Shown: positions 11,923 through 23,797, counted from the first letter of the stretch. The stretch: 64,000 nucleotides of DNA from Panulirus ornatus (GCF_036320965.1 NC_092235.1:4919342-4983341), one strand, 5' to 3'. A program made the numbers and translations. The notes: generated from the letters alone by a model not told the origin.

Positions 11923-13754
11923 TCATGCTCTCTCAGATCTATAAACTTGCACTGGTGAAGACATTTGATCAGACATAGTAGGATGTTTCTGAGTGGTGCT
12001 TTCTTGACATGGAGGCTCCAGGTTGTCACCAATATCTGATATTTCTTGATTGTTCAGTGGCTGAGACTCAGAGGGATTAGTATACACACTGTCACTTCTG
12101 TCACCAGTCAAAGATGCATGATGCCTTAATGAAATGGTAGTTACTCTGCCATCTGGAAGCTTGACATAATGAAATGGTAGTTACTCTGCCATCTGGAAGC
12201 TTGACATAATGAAATGGTAGTTACTCTGCCATCTGGAAGCTTGACATAATGAAATGGTAGTTACTCTGCCATCTGGAAGCTTGACATAATGAAATGGTAG
12301 TTACTCTGCCATCTGGAAGCTTGACATAAACATACTCCAGATTGGCTTCCAATATTTCAACCTCACCCACCAGGGATTGTTCTTGCTATCCCACGTTTGC
12401 TGTCTTTAAGGGGGCCGGGCTTTTATGAATGAGCCTTGTAGGTAATATTCAGCCTGATGTGGACCTCCTAGAATGCTGAAAGAAATGCTAGTGCGGTGTA
12501 CAGTTAGTAGAAGTGCACAACAATGATCAGATAGAATGGAGTGCATCTGGGAGAACTGTTTCCCACTGAGATACATCAAGGTTCTCTGTTCTGAGAGCCA
12601 GCATTATGATCTTCCATATAATTCCAATATACCTTTTGACCTGTCATTACCCCTAGGGTTGTAGGGAGTAGTACGACTGGTAGCTACCCATTTCTATTAT
12701 GCAAAATCCTTTAGCTCTCCTGACATGAAGGCACACCTTTGTCAGAGTGGATATTTGCTGGCATAACACACATGGCAAACATCTGTATCAAACATCTGAT
12801 AACAGTTCTGGTAGTCATGTTAGGGCTAGGGAAGACAATTGGAAACCATGAGAATTCATCAAGGACAGTGTTTCTTGATTGTGATGGAAGTGGGCCTTTA
12901 AAATCCAAGTTCAGCCTTTTGTACAGCTGGGTTGCCTTAATCAGTAGGCCAGAGTCCGATTTGTAGAACTGAAGTTTGAGTTCAGAGCATATTTGACGAG
13001 GCAGTGATTCTTTTATCATCATCGATAGAATAGGGCAGATTTCAACCACGGACAAAGGCACCATTCAAAACACTCCGGGGTGGCAAAGGTTTTCATGTAG
13101 TTCCCTGAGTTTATCTGTAGTAGTAGCACCACACACATGTGAGAGTGCATCAGCAGGAGTATCTTCTTTACCTGGGCAGCACACAATATGGTTTTTGATT
13201 TTGCTAGCAGATTTAGGGTCGAACATGAACTCCACACCGAGCTGATCTGTAATAAGCTTAAAGTGATGTCCAACAAGATAGTGTTTCCACTTTCTAAGGG
13301 CTTTTACTAAGGCATATGCTTCTTTCTCTTCAGGGGAATGTTTCTGTTCACTATTAGAAAGAGTATGAGAGAAGAATGCTACTGGACGACCATTCTGAGA
13401 TAGTGTAGCAGTTATAGCATGGCCTGAAGCATCGGTGTCCATAGGTGAAAGGAGACGTAGGGTCAATAGCTTTTACCACCGAATCCGCAATATCTTTAAG
13501 TTCTCAAAAGTTAGTTCTGCATCAGTAGACAGAGTAAATCCATCAGCATGCAAGAGAGGATGGATCTTTTCAGAAAAATTAAGTATCTAACGGGAGTAAT
13601 GTGCAAGCATCCCCATTGATCTCTGTAAGGAAGCTGTATCCTTGGGGAGTGAAAGATTTAACATTGAATGAAGGCGCTCTGGGTATGGTCTGATCACTCC
13701 CTCTTTTACAAGTACCCTAGAAAAATTATGGCTCATAAAATCACATGTTATCAC
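11923..13754 (-). pseudogene. Ty3/gypsy pol remnant (RT end, RNase H, integrase)
   Basis: Reads right to left. At 13,754-13,587 is the C-terminal end of an RT (LPKDTASLQRSMGMLAHYSR). At 13,466-13,065 is an RNase H (TDASGHAITATLSQNGRPVA, then KHSPEEKEAYALVKALRKWK and KLITDQ) followed by the first His pair of an integrase zinc finger (HENLCHPG). At 13,064-12,711, in another frame, comes part of the integrase core (LNLDFKGPLP and IHSDKG). The last portion ends in a Ser/Pro-rich tail at about 11,923. Several frameshifts and stops separate the parts. The 5' side is cut by SINE copy 4. A long-dead element, older than the SINE and RTE insertions next to it. Confidence 0.8.
12127..12328. repeat. 40-bp tandem repeat, five units
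   Basis: Five nearly identical copies of a 40-bp unit beginning AATGAAATGGTAGTTACTCT and ending GGAAGCTTGACAT. It lies within the former integrase C-terminal coding region; 40 is not a multiple of three, so the expansion breaks the frame. The near identity of the units implies recent expansion inside an old pseudogene. Confidence 0.95.
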
Positions 13755-13990
13755 TGGGGATAGGGGAGAAACAATACTTCCCACGTATTCCCTGCGTGTC
13801 ATAGAAGGCAACTAAAAGGGGAGGGAGCGGGAGGCTAGAAAATCGTCCCCTCTCGTTTTTTTTTTTCTAATTTTCCAAAAGAAGGAACAGAGAAGGGGAT
13901 TAGGTGAGGATATTCCCCCAAAGGCCCAGTCCTCTGTTCTTAACGCTACCTCGCTAACGCGGGAAATGGCAAATAGTTTGAAAAAAAAAT
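13755..13990 (+). mobile_element. SINE-like repeat, copy 4
   Basis: Full-length copy from GGGGATAGGGGAGAAACA to CGCTACCTCGCTAACGCGGG and an A-run. It truncates the gypsy pol remnant on its left and directly abuts RTE copy 3 on its right. Confidence 0.75.
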
Positions 13991-14002
13991 ATACATATAT
14001 TT

Positions 14003-15297
14003 ACAGAGTTATAAGTTCGTTGAGTATTTCTGGTAAATTATATGGGAGGGTATTGATTGAGAGGGTGAAGGCATGTACAAAGCATCAGATTGGGGAAGAG
14101 CAGTGTGGTTTCAGAAGTGGTAGAGGATGTGTGGATCAGGTGTTTGCTTTGAAGAATGTATGTGAGAAATACTTAGAAAAGCAAATGGATTTTTATGTAG
14201 CATTTATGGATCTCGAGAAGGCATATGATAGACTTGATAGAGATACTCTGTGGAAGGTATTAAGAATATAGGGTGTGGGAGGCAAGTTGTTAGAAGCAGT
14301 GAAAAGTTTTTATCGAGGATGTAAGGCATGTGTACGTGTAGGAAGAGAGGAAAATGATTGATTCTCAGTGAATGTAGGTTTGCGGCAGGGTTGTGTGATG
14401 TCTCCATGGTTGTTTAATTTGTTTATGGATCGGGTTGTTAGGGAGGTGAATGCAAGAGTTTTGGAAAGAGGGGCAAGTATGAAGTCTGTTGTGGATGAAA
14501 GAGCTTGGGAAGTGAGTCAGTTGTTGTTCGCTGATGATACAGCGCTGGTGGCTGGTTCATGTGAGAAACTGCAGAAGCTGGTGACTGAGTTTGGTAAAGT
14601 GTGTGAAAGAAGAAAGTTAAGAGTAAATGTGAATAAGAGCAAGGTTATTAGGTACAGTAGGGTTGAGGGTCAAGTCAATTGGGAGGTAAGTTTGAATGGA
14701 GAAAAACTGGAGGAAGTAAAGTGTCTTAGATATCTGGGAGTGGATTTGGCAGCGGATGGAACCATGGAAGCGGAAGTGAATCATAGGGTGGGGGAGGGGC
14801 CGAAAATTTTGGGAGCCTTGAAGAATGTGTGGAAGTCGAGAACATTATCTCGGAAAGCAAAAATGGGTATGTTTGAAGGAATAGTGGTTCCAACAATGTT
14901 GTATGGTTGCGAGGCGTGGGCCATGGATAGAGTTGTGCGCAGGAGGGTGGATGTGCTCGAAATGAGATGTTTGAGGACAATGTGTGGTGTGAGGTGGTTT
15001 GATCGAGTAAGTAATGTAAGGGTAAGAGAGATGTGTGGAAATAAAAAGATCGTGGTTGAGAGAGCAGAAGAGAGTGTTTTTAAATGGTTTGGGCACATGG
15101 AGAGAATGAGTGAGGAAAGATTGATCAAGAGGATATATGTGTCGGAGGTGGAGGGAACGAGGAGAAGTGGGAGACCAAATTGGAGGTGGAAAGATGGAGT
15201 GAAAAAGATTTTGAGTGATCGGGGCCTGAACATGCAGGAGGGTGAAAGGCGGGCAAGGAATAGAGTGAATTGGATCGATGTGGTATACCGGGGTTGA
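14003..15297 (+). pseudogene. RTE reverse transcriptase with two nonsense codons
   Basis: The RT motifs are recognisable: [27 protein letters not shown] and [12 protein letters not shown] at 14,269-14,271 replaces a Tyr codon (RIYGVG in intact copies) and TGA at 14,359-14,361 replaces the Trp of SDWFSV. After that the frame is open to the normal end at 15,297. Clearly non-functional. Confidence 0.9.
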
Positions 15298-15753
15298 CTG
15301 CTGTCAGTGGATTGAATCAGGGCATGTGAAGCGTCTGGGGTAAACCATGGAAAGTTGTGTTGGGCCTGGATGTGGAAAGGGAGCTGTGGTTTCGGGCATT
15401 ATTGCATGACAGCTAGAGACTGAGTGTGAACGAATGGGGCCTTTGTTGTCTTTTCCTAGCGCTACCTCGCACACATGAGGAGGGAGGGGGATGGTATTCC
15501 ATGTGTGGCGAGGTGGCGATGGGAATGAATAAAGGCAGACACTGTGAATTGTGTGCATGGATATATATGTATATGTGTGTGTGTGTATATATATGTGTAC
15601 ATTGAGATGTATAGGTATGTATATTTGCGTGTGTGGACGTGTATGTATATACATGTGTATGGGGGTGGGTTGGGTCATTTCCTTCGTCTGTTTCCTTGCG
15701 CTACCTCGCAAACGCGGGAGACAGCGACAAAGCAAAATAAATAAAAAAAATAA
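14003..15753 (+). mobile_element. RTE-clade LINE, copy 3 (5'-truncated)
   Basis: Begins within the RT domain, at [24 protein letters not shown] sequence, and runs through the RT into a long 3' UTR (GTGGCGAGGTGGCGATGGGA and a TATGTGTG-rich stretch) with the conserved tail. The longer 3' UTR is shared with copy 6 and with the 9.35-kb fragment, against the short form in copies 1, 2 and 4, so at least two RTE subfamilies are present. Confidence 0.9.
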
Positions 15754-15754
15754 A

Positions 15755-15835
<81 letters not shown>
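15755..15835. repeat. (AT)n microsatellite between two tails
   Basis: AT repeats lie between the tail of RTE copy 3 (plus strand) and the tail of SINE copy 5 (minus strand). Confidence 0.95.
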
Positions 15836-15837
<2 letters not shown>

Positions 15838-15847
15838 TGTATATATT

Positions 15848-16079
15848 CTTCTTCTTTTACACTATTCGCGCATTTCCCGCGTTATCGAGTTTGCGCCAAG
15901 AACAGAGAACTGGGCCCCTGAGGAAATATTCTCACCTGGCCCCCTTCTCTGTTCCTTCTTTTGGAAAATTAAAAAAGAAATAATGAGAGGGGAGGTTTTC
16001 CAGCCCCCGCTCCCTCCCCTCGCCTTCTACGACACGTAGGGAATACGTGGGAAGTATTCTTTCTCCCCTATCCCCAGGG

Positions 16080-16082
<3 letters not shown>
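15848..16082 (-). mobile_element. SINE-like repeat, copy 5
   Basis: Minus-strand copy with tail CATTTCCCGCGTTATCGAG and head TATCCCCAGGGATA; a small deletion is visible near the CCCCTCGCC junction at about 16,020. Confidence 0.75.

Positions 16083-16170
<88 letters not shown>
16083..16170. repeat. (AT)n microsatellite
   Basis: AT repeats between the head of SINE copy 5 and the tail of RTE copy 4. Confidence 0.95.
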
Positions 16171-16177
<7 letters not shown>

Positions 16178-18172
16178 TTCTTTTTTAATACTTTGTCGCT
16201 GTCTCCCGCGTTTGCGAGGTAGCGCAAGGAAACAGACGAAAGAAATGGCCCAACCCCCCCCCCCAAACACATGTATATACATACGTCCACACACGCAAAT
16301 ATACATACCTACACAGCTTTCCATGGTTTTCCCCAGACGCTTCACATGCCTTGATTCAATCCACTGACAGCACGTCAACCCCGGTATACCACATCGCTCC
16401 AATTCACTCTATTCCTTGCCCTCCTTTCACCCTCCTGCATGTTCAGGCCCCGATCACACAAAATCTTTTTCACTCCATCTTTCCACCTCCAATTTGGTCT
16501 CCCTCTTCTCCTCGTTCCCTCCACCTCTGACACATATATCCTCTTGGTCAATCTTTCCTCACTCATTCTCTCCATGTGCCCAAACCACTTCAAAACACCC
16601 TCTTCTGCTCTCTCAACCACGCTCTTTTTATTTCCACACATCTCTCTTACCCTTACGTTACTCACTCGATCAAACCACCTCACACCACACATTGTCCTCA
16701 AACATCTCATTTCCAGCACATCCATCCTCCTGCGCACAACTCTATCCATAGCCCACGCCTCGCAACCATACAACATTGTTGGAACCACTATTCCTTCAAA
16801 CATACCCATTTTTGCTTTCCGAGATAATGTTCTCGACTTCCACACATTCTTCAAGGCCCCCAGAATTTTCGCCCCCTCCCCCACCCTATGATCCACTTCC
16901 GCTTCCATGGTTCCATCCGCTGCCAGATCCACTCCCAGATATCTAAAACACTTCACTTCCTCCAGTTTTTCTCCATTCAAACTCACCTCCCAATTGACTT
17001 GACCCTCACCCCTACTGTACCTAATAACCTTGCTCTTATTCACATTTACTCTTAACTTTCTTCTTCCACACACTTTACCAAACTCAGTCACCAGCTTCTG
17101 CAGTTTCTCACATGAATCAGCCACCAGCGCTGTATCATCAGCGAACAACAACTGACTCACTTCCCAAGCTCTCTCATCCCCAACAGAGTTCATACTTGCC
17201 CCTCTTTCCAAAACTCTTGCATTTACCTCCCTAACAACCCCATCCATAAACAAATTAAACAACCATGGAGACATCACACACCCCTGCCGCAAACCTACAT
17301 TCACTGAGAACCAATCCCTTTCCTCTCTTCCTACACGTACACATGCCTTACATCCTCGATAAAAACTTTTCACTGCTTCTAACAACTTTCCTCCCACACC
17401 ATATATTCTTAATACCTTCCACAGAGCATCTCTATCAACTCTATCATATGCCTTCTCCAGATCCATAAATGCTACATACAAATCCATTTGCTTTTCTAAG
17501 TATTTCTCACATACATTCTTCAAAGCAAACACCTGATCCACACATCCTCTACCACTTCTGAAACCACACTGCTCTTCCCCAATCTGATGCTCTGTACATG
17601 CCTTCACCCTCTCAATCAATACCCTCCCATATAATTTACCAGGAATACTCAACAAACTTATACCTCTGTAATTTGAGCACTCACTCTTATCCCCTTTGCC
17701 TTTGTACAATGGCACTATGCACGCATTCCGCCAATCCTCAGGCAACTCACCATGAGTCATACATACATTAAATAACCTTACCAACCAGTCAACAATACAG
17801 TCACCCCCTTTTTTAATAAATTCCACTGCAATACCATCCAAACCTGCTGCCTTGCCGGCTTTCATCTTCCGCAAAGCTTTCACTACCACTTCTCTGTTTA
17901 CCAAATCATTTTCCCTAACCCTCTCACTTTGCACACCACCTCGACCAAAACACCCAATATCTGCCACTCTATCATCAAACACATTCAACAAACCTTCAAA
18001 ATACTCACTCCATCTCCTTCTCACATCACCACTACTTGTTATCACCTCCCCATTTGCGCCCTTCACTGAAGTTCCCATTTGCTCCCTTGTCTTACGCACT
18101 TTATTTACCTCCTTCCAGAACATCTTTTTATTCTCCCTAAAATTTAATGATACTCTCTCACCCCAACTCTCA
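16171..18172 (-). mobile_element. RTE-clade LINE, copy 4 (3' part of a 5'-inverted insertion)
   Basis: Minus-strand RT and 3' UTR with the short-form UTR and a T-rich (A-tail) end at 16,171-16,190. Its upstream end at 18,172 falls in the linker just after the endonuclease, and the adjoining sequence from 18,173 is the endonuclease part of an RTE element in the opposite direction. See the entry for copy 5 and the finding on twin priming. Confidence 0.9.
16375..18123 (-). CDS. RTE-type reverse transcriptase, 582-residue open frame
   Basis: Open from an ATG ([17 protein letters not shown]) to the natural end VVYRG. Motif A ([12 protein letters not shown]), motif B ([14 protein letters not shown]) and motif C (LLFADDTAL) are all intact, as is the C-terminal [11 protein letters not shown] block. 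It differs from copy 1 by only a handful of residues. The endonuclease that would normally be fused at the N-terminus has been inverted away, so the frame is a fragment of a larger ORF rather than a complete protein; the ATG is probably an internal methionine. Confidence 0.85.
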   Translation of the reverse strand: MFWKEVNKVRKTREQMGTSVKGANGEVITSSGDVRRRWSEYFEGLLNVFDDRVADIGCFGRGGVQSERVRENDLVNREVVVKALRKMKAGKAAGLDGIAVEFIKKGGDCIVDWLVRLFNVCMTHGELPEDWRNACIVPLYKGKGDKSECSNYRGISLLSIPGKLYGRVLIERVKACTEHQIGEEQCGFRSGRGCVDQVFALKNVCEKYLEKQMDLYVAFMDLEKAYDRVDRDALWKVLRIYGVGGKLLEAVKSFYRGCKACVRVGREERDWFSVNVGLRQGCVMSPWLFNLFMDGVVREVNARVLERGASMNSVGDERAWEVSQLLFADDTALVADSCEKLQKLVTEFGKVCGRRKLRVNVNKSKVIRYSRGEGQVNWEVSLNGEKLEEVKCFRYLGVDLAADGTMEAEVDHRVGEGAKILGALKNVWKSRTLSRKAKMGMFEGIVVPTMLYGCEAWAMDRVVRRRMDVLEMRCLRTMCGVRWFDRVSNVRVREMCGNKKSVVERAEEGVLKWFGHMERMSEERLTKRIYVSEVEGTRRRGRPNWRWKDGVKKILCDRGLNMQEGERRARNRVNWSDVVYRG

Positions 18173-19138
18173 GGGGTTAGTGAGAGGACAAGAGCAAGGG
18201 AAGGAGTAGCAATACTCCTGAAACAGGAGTTGTAGGAGTATGTGATAGAGTGTAAGAAAGTAAATTCTCGATTGATATGGGTAAAACTGAAAGTTGATGG
18301 AGAGAGGTGGGTGATTATTGGTGCATATGCACCTGGGCATGAGAAGAAAGATCAAGAGAGGCAAGTGTTTTGGGAGCAGCTGAATGAGTGTGTTAGTGGT
18401 TTTGATGCACGAGACCGGGTTATAGTGATGGATGATTTGAATGCAAAGGTGAGTAATGTGGCAGTTGAGGGAATAATTGGTATACATGGGGTGTTCAGTG
18501 TTGTAAATGGAAATGGTGAAGAGCTTGTAGATTTATGTGCTGAAAAAGGACTGATGATTGGGAATACCTGGTTTAAAAAGCGAGATATACATAAGTATAC
18601 TTATGTAAGTAGGAGAGATGGCCAGAGAGCGTTATTGGATTACGTGTTAATTGACAGGCGTGCGAAAGAGAGACTTTTGGATGTTAATGTGCTGAGAGGT
18701 GCAACTGGAGGGATGTCTGATCATTATCTTGTGGAGGCTAAGGTGAAGATCTGTATGGGTTTTCAGAAAAGAAGAGTGAATGTTGGGGTGAAGAGGGTGG
18801 TGAGAGTAAGTGAGCTTGAGAAGGAGACCTGTGTGAGGAAGTACCAGGAGAGACTGAGTACAGAATGGAAAAAGGTGAGAACAATGGAAGCAAGGGGAGT
18901 GGGGGAGGAATCGGATGTATTTAGGGAATCAGTGATGGATTGCGCAAAAGATGCTTGTGGCATGAGAAGAGTGGGAGGTGGGTTGATTAGAAAGGGTAGT
19001 GAGTGGTGGGATGAAGAAGTAAGAGTATTAGTGAAAGAGAAGAGAGAGGCATTTGGACGATTTTTGCAGGGAAAAAATGCAATTGAGTGGGAGATGTATA
19101 AAAGAAAGAGACAGGAGGTCAAGAGAAAGGTGCAAGAG

Positions 19139-19140
<2 letters not shown>
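18173..19140 (+). pseudogene. RTE endonuclease (inverted 5' part, copy 5)
   Basis: An endonuclease/exonuclease/phosphatase domain that nicks target DNA. Landmarks: GVAILLKQEL, WVIIGAYAPG, VIVMDDLNAKV (the Asp-x-Asn motif), LDYVLIDRR and GMSDHYLVEAKV (the catalytic SDH motif). It continues through the linker ([20 protein letters not shown]) to KVQEV at 19,140. The first residues of the domain are missing and an in-frame TAG at 18,233-18,235 replaces what is probably a Trp codon (QEL*EYV). The left junction is the 18,172/18,173 inversion point; the right end runs into (AT)n. Confidence 0.85.

Positions 19141-19230
<90 letters not shown>
19141..19230. repeat. (AT)n microsatellite inside RTE sequence
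   Basis: AT repeats sit between endonuclease-linker sequence and an RT fragment, replacing the RT region that should lie between them. Confidence 0.95.
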
Positions 19231-19232
<2 letters not shown>

Positions 19233-19235
19233 GAT

Positions 19236-19390
19236 ATATGGATTTGTATGTAGCATTTATGGATCTGGAGAAGGCATATGATAGAGTTGATAGAGATCCT
19301 CTGTGGAAGGTGTTAAGAATATATGGTGTGGGAGGCAAGTTGTTAGAAGCAGTGAAAAGTTTTTATCGAGGATGTAAGGCATGTGTACAC
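19236..19390 (+). pseudogene. RTE reverse transcriptase fragment
   Basis: Codes for [20 protein letters not shown] and on to FYRGCKACV, where it stops abruptly against ACACAACAAAAAAAC. Only motif A of the RT is present. Confidence 0.85.
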
Positions 19391-19951
19391 ACAACAAAAA
19401 AACTATCGCGCAGAGGGGGTTTGAAGACGTCTGTAATGATCACTGAACTACCTGTTGTATCATGCCGGTAGGTTTGGTATACGTGCCTGGAAGCCACAGG
19501 TTTCCAGAGTCCTATGCTAGACCCATGTAAGTTACGTGCCACAAGAGCGGCAGTATATCATTAACAATAAAATTACATCATACAAGGCAGTACGAACCCC
19601 TACTTTTGAATTGGTGAGTGTAATATATCTGTGAGACACACACAGCTATATGCGGCAACCCCCGCATGTGGTAGCTGCAGCATACCTCAATGTGATGCCA
19701 GGTAAACACAATAGCTTCATATTGTATAGGTGTAATTTGGGAAGAATATGTTTTACTATTGATATTGTATTATTCTATAGCACATCTGGGTTCGTGGCAG
19801 TCCATAAAGGTTATCTTACACCGCCATTTCGTGTCCATGCAGGAAATGTAATGAGACATGCGATATATTTTTGAAACAATGAAACAGCGCGGGTATAGTT
19901 CACTGCGAGCCAATGTCGAAAGGTTGTTTTTGTGGTATATCTAATTTTACC
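19391..19951. other. Region upstream of the Tc1-like gene
   Basis: No gene recognised. It may contain the left end of the Tc1-like element, but I could not find an inverted-repeat pair with the sequence beyond 21,550 by eye. Confidence 0.5.
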
Positions 19952-20574
19952 ATGGAGACCTCACAAGCGACACGTGAAGCTATTCTACAGCTTCATAATG
20001 AGGGCTACAGCGACTCTGAAATTGGGAGACGTCTTGGTATTCACCGGTCAACCGTAGCACGATGGATTCGCCGACAGGCAGAGTTGGGCAACACAGACAA
20101 CAGGCATCGGCGTGGGCGCCCACCTTGCACAACCCCGGAAGATGATCAGGTAATGATGTTGCATATATAGGTATACTGGACCACTTGATGTTATGTAAAT
20201 AACCACATCACATGTTATATTTGCAATATGTCATCCTTTCCCTAGGCCATAGCAGCTGTCATTGCTGCTGCCCCCTTCACGCCCGCTAGCAACATTCGGG
20301 ATACTCTTGGTCTGCAGTGCACGCCTCAAACTGTCCGAAACAGACATCACTCTGAGGGGCTACGTGGTCGCATACCAGCAACAAAACCTGTGTTAAGTGA
20401 GGCAAACATGGAGAGCAGGGTGGAGTATGCGTTGGAGTATGCGGACAAGCCACATCAGTTTTGGGAGAACGTCATCTTTTGTGATGAAAAAACCTTCTGC
20501 AGCGATGGTCCCCCTGCAAACAAACATGTTTGGCGGCATCCTAACACCAGGTTAGCTCTTTCTCTGTCTGTCTG

Positions 20575-20610
<36 letters not shown>

Positions 20611-21549
20611 ACCGAGGTTATGCTATATAACATATTTTCCATTTTATAATGACAATTTATGGTGAGGCCAACATGAACAACCGTTCCGGAAGTGCTTTGA
20701 AACCATGGTGCCACGGCCACCACAGTCGTTTGCTGCTTGAAACGTCCTGTTGTGCTGCAGTATTACATTTGAGTTATGCACACTCATTATTTCTTAAGTG
20801 ACTAACAGTGATCATGATCACTTTATACGGCATATGTAAATACTGTAGCAATAATCTCCATTTACGATGTGATATCATAATAAATAATTATTATATATTT
20901 AGTTAATATTTTTTAATTTACTTAGTTATTATCTTAATCTATATTGCAGCAACAGTTGCACTAATATGATTAAGACACACGTGTGTCTTATGTAATTTTA
21001 TACATTTTATATAACCAGATACGAGACACAACATGTGGTGGGTAGCAGGAGGAGTGGGCGCGCGCGTCAGTGCAGGACTATTTGGTTGGATCCATCCATG
21101 GTGCTGGTGTCGGTGAGTTGGTGGATGTCGGGCCTGGCCACTTGACCGGACCTAGATACGTTGAGATACTGGAGGAGGTCCTGCTACCTTCAGTGGGGGC
21201 TATGCTGTTTCCAGAGCCGGAGCCATTTTACCTCGTCTAAGATAACAGCCCAGTTCACACATCCAGGGTTGTAAAGGCGTGGTATGCTCGCCATCTACGT
21301 ATAACAGTGTTGCCATATCCTGCAAAATCACCTGATCTCATCCCGATAGAGGACGTATGGGCGGCCATGCAGAAAGGCCTGCCTGACCGACAACATCGAT
21401 GTCGTGCTACAGTCGTAAATGATGCTTTACAAGCATGGGAACATCTACGAAGCCCTTCTGGTAGGAACTTAACGCAGACGTTAGTGGCATCCATGCCTCG
21501 AAGGCTCAATGAAGTGTTGGCAACGGGACGAGGTTATACCAAGTATTGA
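19952..21549 (+). pseudogene. Tc1/mariner-type transposase gene with two introns, decayed
   Basis: Cut-and-paste transposase of the IS630-Tc1-mariner superfamily. Exon 1 (19,952-20,149) encodes a helix-turn-helix domain (GYSDSEIGRRLGIHRSTVAR) and a GRPP-type hook. Intron 1 (20,150-20,245, GT..AG, phase 0) leads to exon 2 (20,246-20,550) with the first catalytic Asp in VIFCDEKTF. Intron 2 (20,551-21,018, GT..AG) joins to exon 3 with the second Asp in DNSPVHTSRVV and the Glu in SPDLIPIEDVW. There are 35 residues between these last two, a DD35E spacing rather than the DD34E of classical Tc1. Exon 3 has a frameshift near 21,085-21,100 and an in-frame TAA at 21,238-21,240 just before the second Asp. 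Start chosen at the ATG of METSQATREAILQ; MSKGCF at 19,913 is an alternative. Confidence 0.75.
20568..20612. repeat. CT/AC microsatellite in intron 2
   Basis: TCTCTCTC followed by about 28 bp of AC dinucleotides inside the second intron of the transposase gene. Confidence 0.9.
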
Positions 21550-22386
21550 AATAATAAAATTTACAGTCAAAGATTACTTTCTTAACCTCCAACAACATGT
21601 CTATGGTCATGTTATATAGAAATCTGATTTTCACTGTTAAAGGGAAGTTAACTAATGCAGATCCATGAAAAGAGTCATTACTTTTCATGTTGGTTTACTA
21701 AATACTATGATGTGGTGCCAGGTTTGTGACATACTGTTATCAGTCACACAGGTGATACTACATATTACGTGAGGTTGCTGATTAATCTAAACCAGCAGAC
21801 AGATAAATCACCGCCGGTATGAAGCAGGGTGTCGTAGTTACCATGTAGTATATTATTTTACACCACGAATTTGACACTTTGCAAGAGATAATGATTACTG
21901 CAATATGCCTTACTGTGCAGAATATTACATTTACATGCTCAATTTACGTATCCCATCTACTGTACTACATACGGAAGGATATATCGTTGCCATTACATAG
22001 GTGAGGACACCCACAGGCAGGGACATCAGGGCTACCACCATCTCACAGGAAAATGTTGACTGTTCCATTATTCCACGTCTGGTGCGTCATTTTGTTTCGT
22101 ACAAAAAACGCGCGATAGTTTTTTTGCTGTGTGTACGTAGTGCGGAACATCCTCCGCCTGCAGGGATTGGTGAACGAGCCAGAGGTACCCGTGGGGTACT
22201 TGGAGCGCCTCTAGGCAGTATCTGGTTGGAGTGTTCCTGTGCTCCTTACGGCCTTCCTGGCCGTAACGACGGTGGCGCTGCTCACCCTCTAGCTGTTCTG
22301 CTCCCTGATGAAGTACATACTGAGGCGCAGGGCTAGGCGTACCTATACCGGCGGTCTGGTACCAGGTCGAGGTAGTCGAACCTCAG
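21550..22386. other. Intergenic stretch, no clear gene
   Basis: A 111-codon plus-strand frame at 22,001-22,336 lies just ahead of the acidic repeat ORF but has no recognisable domain; it may be an exon of the same gene or noise. Confidence 0.4.
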
Positions 22387-22812
22387 GTGGACACTGTCGA
22401 ACCCGAGGTAGAGTCTGACGACGACACCGAGGTCGAGGTAGTCGACCCACAGGTAGACACTGACGATCCCGAGGTAGAACCTGACGACGACATCGAGGTC
22501 GAGGTAGTCGACCCTCAGGTAGACACTAATGAACCCGAGGGCGAAGTAGTTGAACATCAGGGTGACACTACTGAACCCGAGGGCGAAGTAGTTGAACATC
22601 AGGGTGACACTACCGAACCCGAGGGCGACGTAGTTGAACATCAGGGTGACATTAACGAACCCGAGGTCAGTGCTACCGGACGTCGCCGTAAGAAAAATAA
22701 ACGCAAGACCCAACCCGATAACACCATTACCGAGCCCGATAGCACAACTGCCGGACCACAGAGAAAGAAAAAGTCTGGTCGTGGCGGGAGGAAGGAATGT
22801 GGCTGGTACTGA
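22387..22812 (+). CDS. Acidic repeat protein of unknown function
   Basis: I do not recognise this protein. The 141-residue frame is built from imperfect repeats: EVEVVDPQVDTDDPEVEPDD-type units of about 26 residues, then three EGEVVEHQGDTTEP units of 16-18 residues. It ends in a basic tail (RRRKKNKRKTQ and RKKKSGRGGRK) that could be a nuclear localisation signal. The frame is open upstream to about 22,357 (QVEVVEPQ) and the first Met falls inside a repeat, so the true start, or a 5' exon, may be further left. Acidic repeat block plus basic tail is seen in chromatin- and nucleolus-associated proteins, but that is analogy only. It could also be part of a mobile element. Confidence 0.45.
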   Translation: MDTVEPEVESDDDTEVEVVDPQVDTDDPEVEPDDDIEVEVVDPQVDTNEPEGEVVEHQGDTTEPEGEVVEHQGDTTEPEGDVVEHQGDINEPEVSATGRRRKKNKRKTQPDNTITEPDSTTAGPQRKKKSGRGGRKECGWY

Positions 22813-23340
22813 GGGTTGAGTTGATGCTGGTCACATACATGATTGAGGTGATTATCATATGACTGTCAAATATGTTTCTAGTACAGGTGATTGAATGTCA
22901 TAGATATCTTTAATTTCTTTCTTCACTATAGCTTCCAGTATATGATAATCACACTATTTTCTATTCTAGTTCTCACTGATTGACATAGGCATATGCTATA
23001 CATCTTAATTATGAGGACTTTATCACTTATATAGTTGTGCCACATTGTTCTCCTTTATCTCCCTATTACTTTGTTCTCCCATTATATCTGATCGTAAAAT
23101 CCTTATTCTACCTAAAAAAAAAAAAAGGCAACTCGGCCTTTAGGAATTTGGTCGTGTAATTCATTATTATCTTCCCAACAGATGAAGTTCGAGTGCCATA
23201 TAGACTTTCATGCCATCCCTAGGCTGGAAGCCGAACGTCAAGGGAGGAAATTTTTGACTGACGATCCTTCAGCTGCCTCTACCATAGAGGTCTGCTCCTG
23301 ATTCTTAAGAATGTTCTTGTACGGTAATGTCCTGGGACAG

Positions 23341-23393
<53 letters not shown>

Positions 23394-23750
23394 GAATTAC
23401 AATTCTCCACAGCTTATTTTATATTTGTTGATACAAGAACATGAGACTTTCTGATTTATCTCAAGGGCCGGCCAGTTGCGTCAAGAAAAACTGCATGCAT
23501 GACAAGGAAACCTTAATTGGTCAGATACTGTATATGTCTGACCGTCCATGAACTTATTGGTTCGGTATTTTGTAAAGACTAACAATCATTCGACAGTCAG
23601 GAAACCTCCAGTTTCCGGTGTACTAATGAACTGCAAGATCACCTCCTTCCACTCTGTCACGTTGATTAAAATGAATACATGATGTTTACTTGAAGGTCAG
23701 AAAACGTATTCTCTCAGATCTGTCTTAAGGAATATGTAAACTTATATATC

Positions 23751-23797
<47 letters not shown>

